Source: Clostridia bacterium
GTDB lineage: Bacteria > Bacillota > Clostridia > Christensenellales > Aristaeellaceae
NCBI GenBank assembly: GCA_017512985.1
Contig: JAFWEJ010000008.1
Location: 248,001-312,000, forward strand
Direction of reading: 5' to 3'
Length of the DNA: 64,000 nt
Shown piece by piece: positions 37,141-47,150 of the stretch. A model generated the notes under the pieces. That model searched no databases. It saw only the letters and a list, made by a program, of their open reading frames with translations, and had not been told where the DNA came from. The position numbers and the translations under genes were made by a program. Positions within the stretch are counted from its first letter, which is position 1; every line of letters starts with the position of its first letter.

Positions 37141-37842
37141 ATGGCGGAATCGATGCATGCCGGACACCGCGAAAAGATGCGGAACCGTTTTATCCGGGAA
37201 AAAGGATTCGAGAACTTCGAGGATCACCAGATCCTTGAACTGCTGCTGTTCTATGCCAATACGCGCAGCGACACAAACCCGCTGGCCCATGAGCTGTTGA
37301 ACACCTTCGGAAGCCTCAAGGGCGTGCTGGAAGCCCGCCCGGAGCAGCTGATGACGGTGAAGGGGATCGGGGAGCAACAGGCGGTCCTGCTCAGCATGGT
37401 CGTGCCGCTGACGCGCGTATGGCACCGGTGCGCCATGGGGGATCCGGAAAAGATCGGAAACAGCCGGGAAGCCGAGAATTACTGCCTTTCCATTCTCGCC
37501 GGGGAGAGGACCGAACGGTTCTATGTGATCTCCCTGAACGCCAAATGCCATGTGCTTGGAAGGAGGAAGATCTCCGAAGGCTCCCTGAGCGAAGTATCCG
37601 CCTATCCGCGGATGGTGATGGAAACAGCCCTGAACTATAACGCCCACAGCGTGCTGCTGTGCCACAACCACCCGGGCGGCACATGCGCACCGTCCCCGGA
37701 GGACATCTCCTCGACTATTCAGCTGCAGCGCCTGCTGAACGGCGTGGGCATTCTGGTGCTGGACCACATCATCGTTGCGGGAGACCGGACTTACAGCATG
37801 ATCCAGCACGGGGATATCGATTACAGGATCAAGGGAAGGTAA
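37141..37842 (+). CDS. radC: DNA repair protein RadC family (JAMM/MPN domain)
   Basis: A 233-residue protein. A helix-hairpin-helix part (about 35-85, including LMTVKGIGEQQAVLL) is followed by a JAMM-type metalloprotease fold with LCHNHPGGTCAPSPEDI near residues 175-191. The HxHPxG...SxxD metal motif reads HNHPGG plus SPED, intact. Despite the name, a role in repair is not established for the family. GGGAGGGG precedes the ATG. It lies 3 bases behind the dehydrogenase and 3 bases ahead of the YdcF-like gene. Confidence 0.95.
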   Translation: MAESMHAGHREKMRNRFIREKGFENFEDHQILELLLFYANTRSDTNPLAHELLNTFGSLKGVLEARPEQLMTVKGIGEQQAVLLSMVVPLTRVWHRCAMGDPEKIGNSREAENYCLSILAGERTERFYVISLNAKCHVLGRRKISEGSLSEVSAYPRMVMETALNYNAHSVLLCHNHPGGTCAPSPEDISSTIQLQRLLNGVGILVLDHIIVAGDRTYSMIQHGDIDYRIKGR

Positions 37843-37845
37843 AAT

Positions 37846-38469
37846 ATGAAAAGCAAAAGGAAACACCCCCTGCGCAGGCTGCTCGTTCTGCTGATCATTC
37901 TCGGAGCGGTCGTCTACGCGGGAATCGTCGGATATGTCTGCATTCGGGAAGGGAGTGTGCTGAAAACAGTGCCTGAGGCGGATAATTATGACGCGATCAT
38001 TGTCCTCGGCGCACAGGTAACGCCGGACGGAAGCCCGAGCGTCCAGCTGGGCTGGCGGCTTGACGCCGCCTATGAGGCGTGGCAGCAGAAGCCCGTCCCG
38101 ATCGTCGTGTGCGGCGCTCAGGGCGGGGATGAGCCCATGCCGGAAGCCGAAGCGATGGAAGCATACCTGCTCCGCAAAGGCGTTCCGCAAAGTAATATCC
38201 TGAAAGACCCGGACTCCTTCAATACCAACCAGAACCTGCAGAACGCCGCGGCGCTGCTCAGCAGCCTTCCGGATATAAAGACGGTCCTCATCGTCACAAG
38301 CGACTACCATTTGCCCCGCTCCCTGGCCATCGCTCAGGATCTCGGATTCGACGCCTGCGGCATGGGAAGCCCGTGTAAACCGGAATACTGGCTGAAGAAC
38401 CACGCGAGGGAAGCGCTGGCATGGTGCAAATACTGGGGTAAGAAATACCTGCATCTGCCGCTGGAGTAA
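37846..38469 (+). CDS. YdcF/SanA-like DUF218 membrane protein
   Basis: A 207-residue protein with one N-terminal membrane helix (about 11-31). The DUF218 domain follows: AIIVLGAQVTPDGSPSVQLGWRLDAA, VVCGAQGGDEPMPEAEAM, and LIVTSDYHLPRSLAIAQDLG with its Ser-Asp-x-His region. The family (SanA, YdcF, ElyC) is tied to envelope integrity in Gram-negatives and to vancomycin sensitivity, with unknown biochemistry. The domain should face outside the membrane. Closely packed between radC and rsmG. Confidence 0.88.
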   Translation: MKSKRKHPLRRLLVLLIILGAVVYAGIVGYVCIREGSVLKTVPEADNYDAIIVLGAQVTPDGSPSVQLGWRLDAAYEAWQQKPVPIVVCGAQGGDEPMPEAEAMEAYLLRKGVPQSNILKDPDSFNTNQNLQNAAALLSSLPDIKTVLIVTSDYHLPRSLAIAQDLGFDACGMGSPCKPEYWLKNHAREALAWCKYWGKKYLHLPLE

Positions 38470-38471
38470 GA

Positions 38472-39191
38472 ATGAACGAAAAAAAGATCAGGGCAGCCCT
38501 GGAGAGAAACGGGATTCCGTTTCCGGAAGAACTGCCGGAAAAACTGAATACATATTTTGCGCTGCTACAGGAATGGAACAGCAAAATCGACCTGACCGCC
38601 GTGACGGATAAGGATGAGATGCTGGACAAGCATTTCATCGACAGCCTGACCGTCCTGAAGACAGGAATGATCCAGAGCAACGCCGGCCTGATTGACGTCG
38701 GCACAGGCGCCGGTTTTCCCGGTCTGGTCCTGGCAATGGCACGTCCCGACCTGCAGGTTACGCTGCTGGATTCCCAGCAGAAGCGCCTGATGTTCCTAGA
38801 AAAAACAGCAGAAGCGACAGGCACAGAAAACATCACCGTCATTCACGCGAGGGCGGAAGACGGCGCCCGGAAACCGCAGCTGCGCGAACGCTTTGATTAT
38901 GCCGCTGCGCGCGCGCTCGCCCCGGCAAACGTCCTGTGCGAATACCTGCTCCCGTATGTCAAGGTGGACGGATACGCGCTGTGCTGGAAAGGCCCGGCGC
39001 TCAGGGACGAGCTGGAAAGCGGAAGGAGAGCGGCGCATCTGCTCGGGGGAAGGCTTGAGATGCCCGTATCCTGCCCGGTGGCCGGCAGGGAATGGGAACA
39101 CACAATCCTGCCGATCCGCAAGGTACAGCACACCGCTTCAACCTATCCGCGCAAAGCCGGAACCCCCAAGAGTAAACCGCTGGGCCTATAA
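38472..39191 (+). CDS. rsmG: 16S rRNA (guanine(527)-N7)-methyltransferase
   Basis: A 239-residue RsmG (GidB) enzyme with the SAM-binding loop DVGTGAGFPGLVLAMARPDLQVTLLDS, an NSKIDLTAVTD segment near residue 38, and the conserved AARALAPANVLCEYLLPY. It methylates G527 in the 530 loop; loss gives low-level streptomycin resistance in other bacteria. Two bases after the YdcF-like stop. It ends the block started at priA; the tRNA-Leu promoter begins 16 bases later. Confidence 0.96.
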   Translation: MNEKKIRAALERNGIPFPEELPEKLNTYFALLQEWNSKIDLTAVTDKDEMLDKHFIDSLTVLKTGMIQSNAGLIDVGTGAGFPGLVLAMARPDLQVTLLDSQQKRLMFLEKTAEATGTENITVIHARAEDGARKPQLRERFDYAAARALAPANVLCEYLLPYVKVDGYALCWKGPALRDELESGRRAAHLLGGRLEMPVSCPVAGREWEHTILPIRKVQHTASTYPRKAGTPKSKPLGL

Positions 39192-39206
39192 CCGTCAGAT
39201 GACAGC

Positions 39207-39236
39207 TTGACGCTCTTTTCAGCCGGGTGATATACT
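39207..39236 (+). promoter_or_regulatory. Promoter of tRNA-Leu
   Basis: TTGACG (39207-39212), 18 nt, TATACT (39231-39236), ending 9 bases before the mature tRNA. Confidence 0.85.
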
Positions 39237-39245
39237 ATCCGCAAC

Positions 39246-39327
39246 GCGGTTGTGGTGGAATGGCAGACACCGGGGACTTAAAATCCCCTGCCCATAAAGC
39301 GTGCGGGTTCGAGTCCCGCCAACCGCA
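39246..39327 (+). tRNA. tRNA-Leu (anticodon TAA)
   Basis: Acceptor arms GCGGTTG/CAACCGC, anticodon stem GGGGA/TCCCC enclosing CTTAAAA (anticodon TAA, codon UUA), and a long class II variable arm (TGCCCATAAAGCGTG region). T arm CGGG-TTCGAGT-CCCG, discriminator A at 39327, no encoded CCA. Length 82 nt. Confidence 0.96.
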
Positions 39328-39339
39328 CATATCATAAAC

Positions 39340-39371
39340 GAAAGAGCACGCCGCTTGCAGCGTGCTCTTTC
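39340..39371. terminator. Terminator between tRNA-Leu and the convergent SH3 gene
   Basis: A 12-bp perfect stem GAAAGAGCACGC/GCGTGCTCTTTC (39340-39351 and 39360-39371). Placed between convergent units, it may act in both directions. Confidence 0.85.
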
Positions 39372-39393
39372 TAATATATATAATCCAATTGGG

Positions 39394-40872
39394 TTATTCC
39401 TGCTCTTCCTCAAATGAGAACCGGAGATCATACAGCGTGCCCCTCCTGGAACTGATCCAGCCGGTTTTGCCGTTGGCCAGGCGGATCTTCAGCCAGATGC
39501 CGGGAGAGATGTCAAGCACTTCATATTCCGAGGAGGCGGAGGCGTGTCCGACCACTTTGCCGGAGGTGCCGGGCTCGCTGCGAACGTTCGGGTTATCCGT
39601 TGCCTGTACCCTGAAACGCAGGGTGTAAGTGCCGTTAGCAGAGGTCTCACCGGCTGAAGCGCCCGCGATTGTCTCGATGAACCATTGCTTCATCTGCAGC
39701 TTCTGGCTGTCAAAAGTCGTTTGGGCAGAGAGCAGTTCTTCAATACGGGATTTGAGTGAATCAAGCTCCTCGTCCTTTTCGGAAAGCTCGGCGGTGAGCC
39801 TGCCGTTTTCACCGGCGCGTTTGACGATATCGGCTTTCAGCGCTTCGATCTGGCCGTCACGGTTATACAGATCGGCGTTCAGGGTATCAATCTGTTCTTT
39901 TAACCCGGTCACTTCTGCAGTCAGTCTCGTTATATCCTGTTCCTGCAGATCATCCTGCTGCAGGGGATTGTCCTGTTCATACGGCTCGCCGGGTTCTTCG
40001 GTTGGGGCGGGTTCCGGAGTTTCCGTGACCGGGACAGTCCCGGTTCCGGTGTGTTCCTGAGAGCCTGCCGCTTCAAGAGACTGCTCAAGGTCTGCGATCT
40101 TCCTGTCTTTTTCCTCGGATGATGCCTTCATTTCCATGATCTGAGCGTCCTTTTCCTTAACCGAGGCTGTCAGCTTTTCAATCTCGACGGCCTGTTCCCG
40201 GTTCTCGGCGGAGAGGGAAGAAAGCGCGTTGTATTTTTCCTCAAGCGAGGAGGAAAGCGTGTCCGCTTTTTCCTGCTTTTCACTGACGGAGGATTCAAGT
40301 TCGGCTATCTTTGTTTCCCGGCCTGCGGATTCCTGTTCCAGCGCGGAGATCCGGGAAGTTTTCTCTTCCAGTTCGGTGCTGAGTGTTTCGATGGACGCAT
40401 CCCGGGCGGCAAGCCCCTCTTCCAGGGAGTGAATTCGGGAAGTTTTTTCTTCCAGTTCGGTGTTCAGCATTTCGATGGAGGCGTCGCGGGAGGAAAGTTC
40501 CTTATTCAGTGAGTCAATGAGGGAAGCATTCTCTTCCAGTTCGGTGTTCAGCGTTTCGATGGAGGCGTCGCGGGAGGAAAGGTCCTTATTCAGTGAGTCG
40601 ATGAGGGAAGTATTCTCTTCCAGCGCTGCGCTGAGCGTTTCGACGGATTCCTGGCTGGAGGCAAGATCCATGTTCATCGTTTCGATCCGCGCGGTCAGAT
40701 CAGCCTGTTCGGCTTTCAGGTCTATCAGCTGGTTTTCCCTTTCGCTGATTACGGCACGCAGATCCTTTTCCTGCGTGCTGCTGCGGCCTGCTGCGCTGAT
40801 ATACAGAACGGCGAAGGAAATGCACAGTACAAGCAGCAGGGAAATGATGACGCCGGCCAGTCCTTTTTTCAT
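39394..40872 (-). CDS. Membrane-anchored coiled-coil protein with C-terminal SH3-like domain
   Basis: A 492-residue protein. An N-terminal membrane helix (about 4-25) is followed by a very long coiled coil (about 30-280), an acidic Pro/Glu/Gln hinge (TETPEPAPTEEPGE), and a second coiled coil (to about 400). A bacterial SH3-like domain ends the chain (RFRVQATDNPNVRSEPGTS through WLKIRLANGKTGWISS). The first coil contains four consecutive 28-residue repeats. SH3b domains usually bind peptidoglycan, so this looks like a wall-spanning tether or hydrolase regulator with no catalytic domain. The ATG at 40872 is preferred over 40905 (GAAAGGGA upstream). Transcribed divergently from glmM. Confidence 0.85.
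   Translation of the reverse strand: MKKGLAGVIISLLLVLCISFAVLYISAAGRSSTQEKDLRAVISERENQLIDLKAEQADLTARIETMNMDLASSQESVETLSAALEENTSLIDSLNKDLSSRDASIETLNTELEENASLIDSLNKELSSRDASIEMLNTELEEKTSRIHSLEEGLAARDASIETLSTELEEKTSRISALEQESAGRETKIAELESSVSEKQEKADTLSSSLEEKYNALSSLSAENREQAVEIEKLTASVKEKDAQIMEMKASSEEKDRKIADLEQSLEAAGSQEHTGTGTVPVTETPEPAPTEEPGEPYEQDNPLQQDDLQEQDITRLTAEVTGLKEQIDTLNADLYNRDGQIEALKADIVKRAGENGRLTAELSEKDEELDSLKSRIEELLSAQTTFDSQKLQMKQWFIETIAGASAGETSANGTYTLRFRVQATDNPNVRSEPGTSGKVVGHASASSEYEVLDISPGIWLKIRLANGKTGWISSRRGTLYDLRFSFEEEQE
40306..40641 (-). repeat. Four tandem 84-bp repeats (28-residue coiled-coil units)
   Basis: Four in-frame 28-residue units of the pattern ETLNTELEE..S.I.SL..ELSSRDASI (four heptads each). 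The two N-terminal-most junctions are nearly identical at DNA level, for example GAGGCGTCGCGGGAGGAAAG occurs in two copies 84 bases apart. This points to recent duplication. Confidence 0.9.
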
Positions 40873-40923
40873 GGAAGTATCCCTTTCTGAAACGTGTATC
40901 GACAACGGATAAAGACATCTTGT

Positions 40924-40952
40924 ATTTTACACATCCTATCCTTCAATGTCAA
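40924..40952 (-). promoter_or_regulatory. Promoter of the coiled-coil/SH3 gene
   Basis: On the minus strand TTGACA (40952-40947), 17 nt, TAAAAT (40929-40924). Its -10 overlaps one copy of the repeat ACATCTTGTATT (40915-40926). Confidence 0.8.
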
Positions 40953-41015
40953 ACAACGCAGGGAAATACAGGCCTTCCGGATGTTGATGGGAGGGAGGCT
41001 GCTAAATACAACATC

Positions 41016-41032
41016 TTGTATTGACAATACAA
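41016..41032 (+). promoter_or_regulatory. Candidate operator: palindrome over the glmM -35 box
   Basis: TTGTATTGACAATACAA is a perfect 8+1+8 inverted repeat overlapping the -35 of the glmM promoter. The repeat ACATCTTGTATT that enters it (41011-41022) recurs at 40915-40926, over the -10 of the divergent SH3 gene. No known regulator is assigned. Confidence 0.5.
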
Positions 41033-41049
41033 AAATAAGACGTTATAAT
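41021..41049 (+). promoter_or_regulatory. SigA promoter of the glmM operon
   Basis: TTGACA (41021-41026), 17 nt, TATAAT (41044-41049): perfect consensus. The leader to glmM is about 65 bases. Confidence 0.93.
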
Positions 41050-41118
41050 ACATCTGATTTTACGGGTTTTTCCATACCCGTTTGCGTGACAGAAAAACAA
41101 ATATCAAGGAGGACTATC

Positions 41119-42483
41119 ATGGGCAGATATTTCGGAACAGACGGATTCCGCGGCAAAGCCGGCGTCGTCCTGACTGCGGAGCACGCGTTCAAGACCGGCC
41201 GGTATATCGGCTGGTATTATGGTAAAAAACACCTGGACGACAAAGCCAGGATCGTGATCGGCAAGGATACACGCCGTTCCTCGTATATGTATGAAAGCGC
41301 GCTGGCCGCCGGCATCACATCCTCGGGCGCCGACGCCTATCTGCTTCACGTGACCACCACGCCGTGCATAAGCTATATCACACGGACCGAAAACTTTGAC
41401 TGCGGCGTGATGATCTCCGCCAGCCACAACGCGTTCTATGACAACGGCATCAAGCTGATGAACAGCAACGGCGAGAAGATGGACGACGACCTGCAGGACG
41501 CCATTGAGGACTACATTGACGGCAAGACGGAAGAGATCCCGTTCGCTTCCGAGGATAAGATCGGATGCACAGTTGACTTCTATACCGGCCGGAACCGGTA
41601 TATCGGATACCTGACCAACCTGGCCATACGGCCGTTTGACGACCATAAGGTTGCGCTGGACTGCTCCAACGGCAGCAGCTGGATGATCGGGCCCGCGGTC
41701 TTCAACGCGCTGGGCGCCAAGACCTATGTCATCCACGACAAGCCCGACGGACTGAATATCAACAAGGGATGCGGCAGCACGCACATTGAATCCCTGAAGC
41801 AATACGTAAAGGAAAACAGGCTGGACGTCGGATTCGCGTTTGACGGCGACGCGGACCGCTGCCTGGCGGTTGACGAGAACGGCAACGAGGTCAATGGCGA
41901 CAAGATCATGTATATCTGCGCCAGGCACATGAAGAGCAAAGGCCAGCTGCCGAGCAACACCGTGGTCACCACGATCATGAGCAACTTCGGCCTGTACAAG
42001 GCGCTGGACGCCGCCGGCATCAACTATGAGAAGACGGCGGTGGGCGACCGTTACGTTTACGAAAACATGAAGGCCTACAACCACCTGATCGGCGGAGAGC
42101 AGAGCGGGCACATCATCTTCCGCAAGCACGCCCGTACCGGCGACGGCCTGATCACGGCGATCATGCTGATGGAGGTTATGATTGAAACCCAGCTGCCGCT
42201 GTCCGTACTGGCCGAGGGATGCAAGATGTATCCGCAGGTGCTGAAGAACGTCATCGTGGACGACAAGGACGGCACCCTGGCGGAGCAGAAGGTTATGGAC
42301 GCCGTGAACCACTGCACGGAAGAACTCGGAGACTCGGGCCGCGTGCTGCTGCGCAAGAGCGGTACCGAGCCGGTGCTGCGCGTCATGAGCGAAGCGACCA
42401 CCCAGGAAGACTGCGAGAAATATGTCGACTATATCATCAACGCGATGAAGGAAAGCGGACATCTGATTGAGGTGAAGAAATAA
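41119..42483 (+). CDS. glmM: Phosphoglucosamine mutase
   Basis: A 454-residue alpha-D-phosphohexomutase. It begins GRYFGTDGFRGKAG. The phosphorylated Ser102 is in MISASHNAFYDNGIKL, the metal loop is AFDGDADRCLAVD, and the sugar-binding loop GEQSGHIIF is of GlmM type. The C-terminal phosphate-binding loop is RKSGTEPVLRVMSEA. GlmM converts glucosamine-6-P to glucosamine-1-P (EC 5.4.2.10) for UDP-GlcNAc. The start at 41119 has AAGGAGG 6 bases ahead; the open frame extending to 40894 is not coding. The stop overlaps the next ATG by one base (TAATG). Confidence 0.93.
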   Translation: MGRYFGTDGFRGKAGVVLTAEHAFKTGRYIGWYYGKKHLDDKARIVIGKDTRRSSYMYESALAAGITSSGADAYLLHVTTTPCISYITRTENFDCGVMISASHNAFYDNGIKLMNSNGEKMDDDLQDAIEDYIDGKTEEIPFASEDKIGCTVDFYTGRNRYIGYLTNLAIRPFDDHKVALDCSNGSSWMIGPAVFNALGAKTYVIHDKPDGLNINKGCGSTHIESLKQYVKENRLDVGFAFDGDADRCLAVDENGNEVNGDKIMYICARHMKSKGQLPSNTVVTTIMSNFGLYKALDAAGINYEKTAVGDRYVYENMKAYNHLIGGEQSGHIIFRKHARTGDGLITAIMLMEVMIETQLPLSVLAEGCKMYPQVLKNVIVDDKDGTLAEQKVMDAVNHCTEELGDSGRVLLRKSGTEPVLRVMSEATTQEDCEKYVDYIINAMKESGHLIEVKK

Positions 42484-43142
42484 TGCTGAAGACAAAAGAT
42501 CTGTATGACCTGACCCATACGAAGGCGGCCCCGATCCTGGAGAACACGGAATATCCCTGGGAAGCGCTGGACAAGATCAAGGACTTCATCATCAAGCTCG
42601 GGAAGACCCTTCCGAAGGACGAGTATGACGAAGTGAGCGAGAATGTCTGGATTGCCAAGGACGCGAAGATCTATCCCAACAACTATATCGGGGCGCCCGC
42701 GATCATCGGGCATGAGACGGAAGTGCGTCCGGGCGCCTTTGTGCGCGGCAGCGCACTGGTGGGCGACCACTGCGTGGTCGGGAACAGCACCGAACTGAAG
42801 AACGTGATCCTTTTTGACAATGTCCAGGTTCCGCATTACAATTATGTAGGAGACAGCATTCTGGGATACAAGAGCCACATGGGCGCGGGTTCCATCACCT
42901 CCAACGTGAAGAGCGACAAGCTGCTCGTTACGGTGAAGTGCGGGGACGAAAAGATCGAGACCGGCCGGAAAAAGATCGGCGCGATGCTCGGCGACCGCGT
43001 GGAAGTGGGCTGCAACAGCGTCCTGAATCCAGGCACGGTGATCGGGCGCGATTCCAACGTTTATCCGACGTCCTGCGTACGCGGAACGATCCCGGAAAAG
43101 AGCATCTGGAAGAACAACGGCAAGATCGTTGCGAAAAAATAA
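42483..43142 (+). CDS. Left-handed beta-helix protein, sugar-nucleotidyltransferase-like
   Basis: A 219-residue protein built mostly of hexapeptide repeats (about 50-200: IGAPAIIGHETEVRPGAFVRG, then VVGNSTELKNVILFDNVQVP, then GCNSVLNPGTVIGRDSNVYP). This resembles the C-terminal half of GlmU and related putative UDP-GlcNAc pyrophosphorylases, without a nucleotidyltransferase domain. It could be an acetyl- or acyltransferase on glucosamine-1-P, which would fit its place between glmM and nagB. The acceptor and catalytic residues are not proven. Translation is coupled to glmM. Confidence 0.8.
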   Translation: MLKTKDLYDLTHTKAAPILENTEYPWEALDKIKDFIIKLGKTLPKDEYDEVSENVWIAKDAKIYPNNYIGAPAIIGHETEVRPGAFVRGSALVGDHCVVGNSTELKNVILFDNVQVPHYNYVGDSILGYKSHMGAGSITSNVKSDKLLVTVKCGDEKIETGRKKIGAMLGDRVEVGCNSVLNPGTVIGRDSNVYPTSCVRGTIPEKSIWKNNGKIVAKK

Positions 43143-43173
43143 ATAAAATTATCATTTCAAGGGGGAAATGACA

Positions 43174-43905
43174 ATGAAGGTAATCATCGCGAAGGACTAC
43201 GAAGACGGCGCCCGCAAAGCGGCGGACATCATTGAGAAGATTGTCCGGAAAAACCCGGAATGCACGCTCGGCCTAGCCACCGGTTCCAGCCCCGTGGGCA
43301 TGTATAAGGAACTGGCCCGGCGCTGCAGGGAGGAAGGGCTTGACTTCAGCAGGATCCACAGCGTGAACCTGGATGAATACGTCGGCCTGGACGGCACCCA
43401 TGACCAGAGCTACCGCTATTTCATGAACGACAACCTGTTTGACCATATCAACATCGACAAGGCGAACACGTATGTCGCGAAGGGCACCGGCGATGTTGCC
43501 GCCAACCTGAAAGAGTTCAACGAGATCCTGGACAGGACGGAGATTGAGATCCAGGTGCTGGGCGTCGGCCCGGACGGCCACCTCGGATTCAACGAGCCCG
43601 GTGAAACGCTGTATGACGGCGCGCATGAAGAGACGCTGGACGATTCCACGATCGAGGCGAACAAACGCTTCTTTGCCAGCAAGGAAGACGTGCCGACCCA
43701 CGCCGTGACGATGGGCATGGGCAACATCATGCGGGCAAAGCGCCTGATCATGATCATCAGCGGAAACAAGCAGGAAGCGGCGACCAGGCTGCTGATCGAA
43801 GACAAGATCGATCCGAAGTGCCCCTGCACCTTTATGCGGATGCACCGCGACGCCACCGTTATCATTGAGCAGAAACTGGCGGACGAGATCGGATACAAGG
43901 GATAA
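43174..43905 (+). CDS. nagB: Glucosamine-6-phosphate deaminase
   Basis: A 243-residue NagB (EC 3.5.99.6), which converts glucosamine-6-P to fructose-6-P and ammonia, reversibly. Family marks are LGLATGSSPVGMY (phosphate loop), SVNLDEYVGLDG (Asp67, Glu68) and VLGVGPDGHLGFNEPG (catalytic Asp/His). The GGGGG-containing RBS is spaced for the ATG at 43174 rather than the one at 43168. Found with glmM and a GlmU-like protein, so it sits at the branch between amino-sugar synthesis and breakdown. Confidence 0.96.
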   Translation: MKVIIAKDYEDGARKAADIIEKIVRKNPECTLGLATGSSPVGMYKELARRCREEGLDFSRIHSVNLDEYVGLDGTHDQSYRYFMNDNLFDHINIDKANTYVAKGTGDVAANLKEFNEILDRTEIEIQVLGVGPDGHLGFNEPGETLYDGAHEETLDDSTIEANKRFFASKEDVPTHAVTMGMGNIMRAKRLIMIISGNKQEAATRLLIEDKIDPKCPCTFMRMHRDATVIIEQKLADEIGYKG

Positions 43906-43923
43906 GGCTTTACCGGATCAGCA

Positions 43924-43953
43924 GGGCAGTTGCGGAAGCAGCTGTCCTTTTCT
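43924..43953 (+). terminator. Terminator after nagB
   Basis: A 10-bp stem GGGCAGTTGC/GCAGCTGTCC (43924-43933 and 43938-43947, two G-U pairs) with a GGAA tetraloop and TTTTCT. Confidence 0.75.
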
Positions 43954-43966
43954 CAGGAGGTAAAAT

Positions 43967-44785
43967 ATGTTCCAGGCCAATAAAGTATTTCCCGGAGTGA
44001 CCCATATCACCGATTCGATGGGCGTCAGTTTTACGCTGATTGAAGGCAGCGAACGCGCTGTTCTGTTCGACACCGGATACGGGATGGAGGACGTGCGCGC
44101 GTATGTGGGCACCCTGACCGCCAGGCCGGTCACCGTGCTGCTTTCCCACGGGCATCACGACCACATGCTCGGCGCGAGGTGGTTCGGGAAAACCTGCCTG
44201 TGCGAAGAGGATATGGAAGAATTCCGTGAAAGGACCGGAGAGCTCCAGAGAACGAAGGTCATGAGGCAGGCGGCCGAACAGGGCGTCCAGGCGCCGGCGG
44301 ACTTTATGGATGCTGAGATCCCGATGCCGGAAGCAATCCGTTTTCCTGAAAAGACGGCTTCTTTTGAAAGCAGGACCGAAGACCTGGGCGGACTGGAAAT
44401 CCGCATCATTCACGTTCCGGGACATACGCCGGGGAGCATTGTGGTTTATGTGCCGGCATACGGCCTGCTGCTGACCGGGGACGACTGGAATCCGTGCACC
44501 TGGATGTGGTTCCCGACCTCCATGCGCGCCGACGGATGGCGGGAAAACATGAAAGAACTGATCGAAGCGCTTGAAGCGGATACGGGCGGGGAAATTTCGG
44601 CCGTACTGTGCTCCCACCAGCCGATGCTCCGGAAGGGAAAGGAACTGAAGGATTTCCTTGCCTATATGACGGATGAACGCCTGAAGGACGCCCCGGCGGT
44701 CGATATGGGCGCGCCGATCGACACGCATCATGTTCAGAAGGGTGAATGGACGCTGCTGTTTGACAGGGCGAAGATTGTGAAATAA
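43967..44785 (+). CDS. Metallo-beta-lactamase-fold hydrolase
   Basis: A 272-residue MBL-fold protein. The H-x-H-x-D-H motif is intact (LLSHGHHDHMLGA, near residues 62-74). A second His is in IIHVPGHTPGS, and the metal Asp in LLTGDDWNP. A C-terminal His occurs in LCSHQPM. It resembles glyoxalase II-like or lactonase-like members but no substrate can be named. The RBS CAGGAGG is well placed. It sits alone between a terminator and a terminator shared with glnN. Confidence 0.85.
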   Translation: MFQANKVFPGVTHITDSMGVSFTLIEGSERAVLFDTGYGMEDVRAYVGTLTARPVTVLLSHGHHDHMLGARWFGKTCLCEEDMEEFRERTGELQRTKVMRQAAEQGVQAPADFMDAEIPMPEAIRFPEKTASFESRTEDLGGLEIRIIHVPGHTPGSIVVYVPAYGLLLTGDDWNPCTWMWFPTSMRADGWRENMKELIEALEADTGGEISAVLCSHQPMLRKGKELKDFLAYMTDERLKDAPAVDMGAPIDTHHVQKGEWTLLFDRAKIVK

Positions 44786-44804
44786 AGGATCACTCAAAAG
44801 AAAA

Positions 44805-44837
44805 ACTGCCGGACAGAAGTTCGGCAGTGCTTTTTTA
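44805..44837. terminator. Terminator between the MBL gene and glnN (convergent)
   Basis: Stem ACTGCCG/CGGCAGT (44805-44811 and 44822-44828), followed by GC and six T on the + strand and preceded by AAAAA, which becomes a T run for glnN on the minus strand. Confidence 0.88.
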
Positions 44838-44841
44838 TTCG

Positions 44842-46926
<2,085 letters not shown>

Positions 46927-46960
46927 CGGAATCCCACCTTTCAACACATTGAATTAATTC

Positions 46961-46989
46961 AGTTTAGAAGAGATATACAAAGGTGTCAA
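46961..46989 (-). promoter_or_regulatory. Promoter of glnN
   Basis: On the minus strand TTGACA (46989-46984), 17 nt, TAAACT (46966-46961). The palindrome GAATTAATTC lies just downstream (46951-46960). The rest of the 46990-47150 region is AT-rich, and I see no confident + strand promoter for yerC there, although TTTACA at 47073 with TATGGT 18 nt later is possible. Confidence 0.78.
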
Positions 46990-47150
46990 GAGGAGAATTG
47001 GTTCCGGTGACATGAAAAACGCGGATTCATCCCGAAAACAGAAATGTGTGTAACCACAAAAACGTAACATTATTTACATATTTTTCCGGGCTGTTTTATG
47101 GTATCATATATTCGCACGCTAAAGTGTGAAATTATACGGGAAGTGACGTT

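Noticed and set aside
36580..38454. 624-residue frame antisense to the ADH, radC and YdcF-like genes
   Set aside because: It crosses three coding genes on the other strand and has no recognisable content.
40306..40641. Possible CRISPR-like tandem repeat
   Set aside because: The repeats are adjacent 84-bp units in frame within a coiled-coil gene, without spacers and without cas genes.
47045..47070. Possible GlnR/TnrA box upstream of glnN
   Set aside because: TGTAA is followed by no TNACA at the required spacing, so the consensus is not met.
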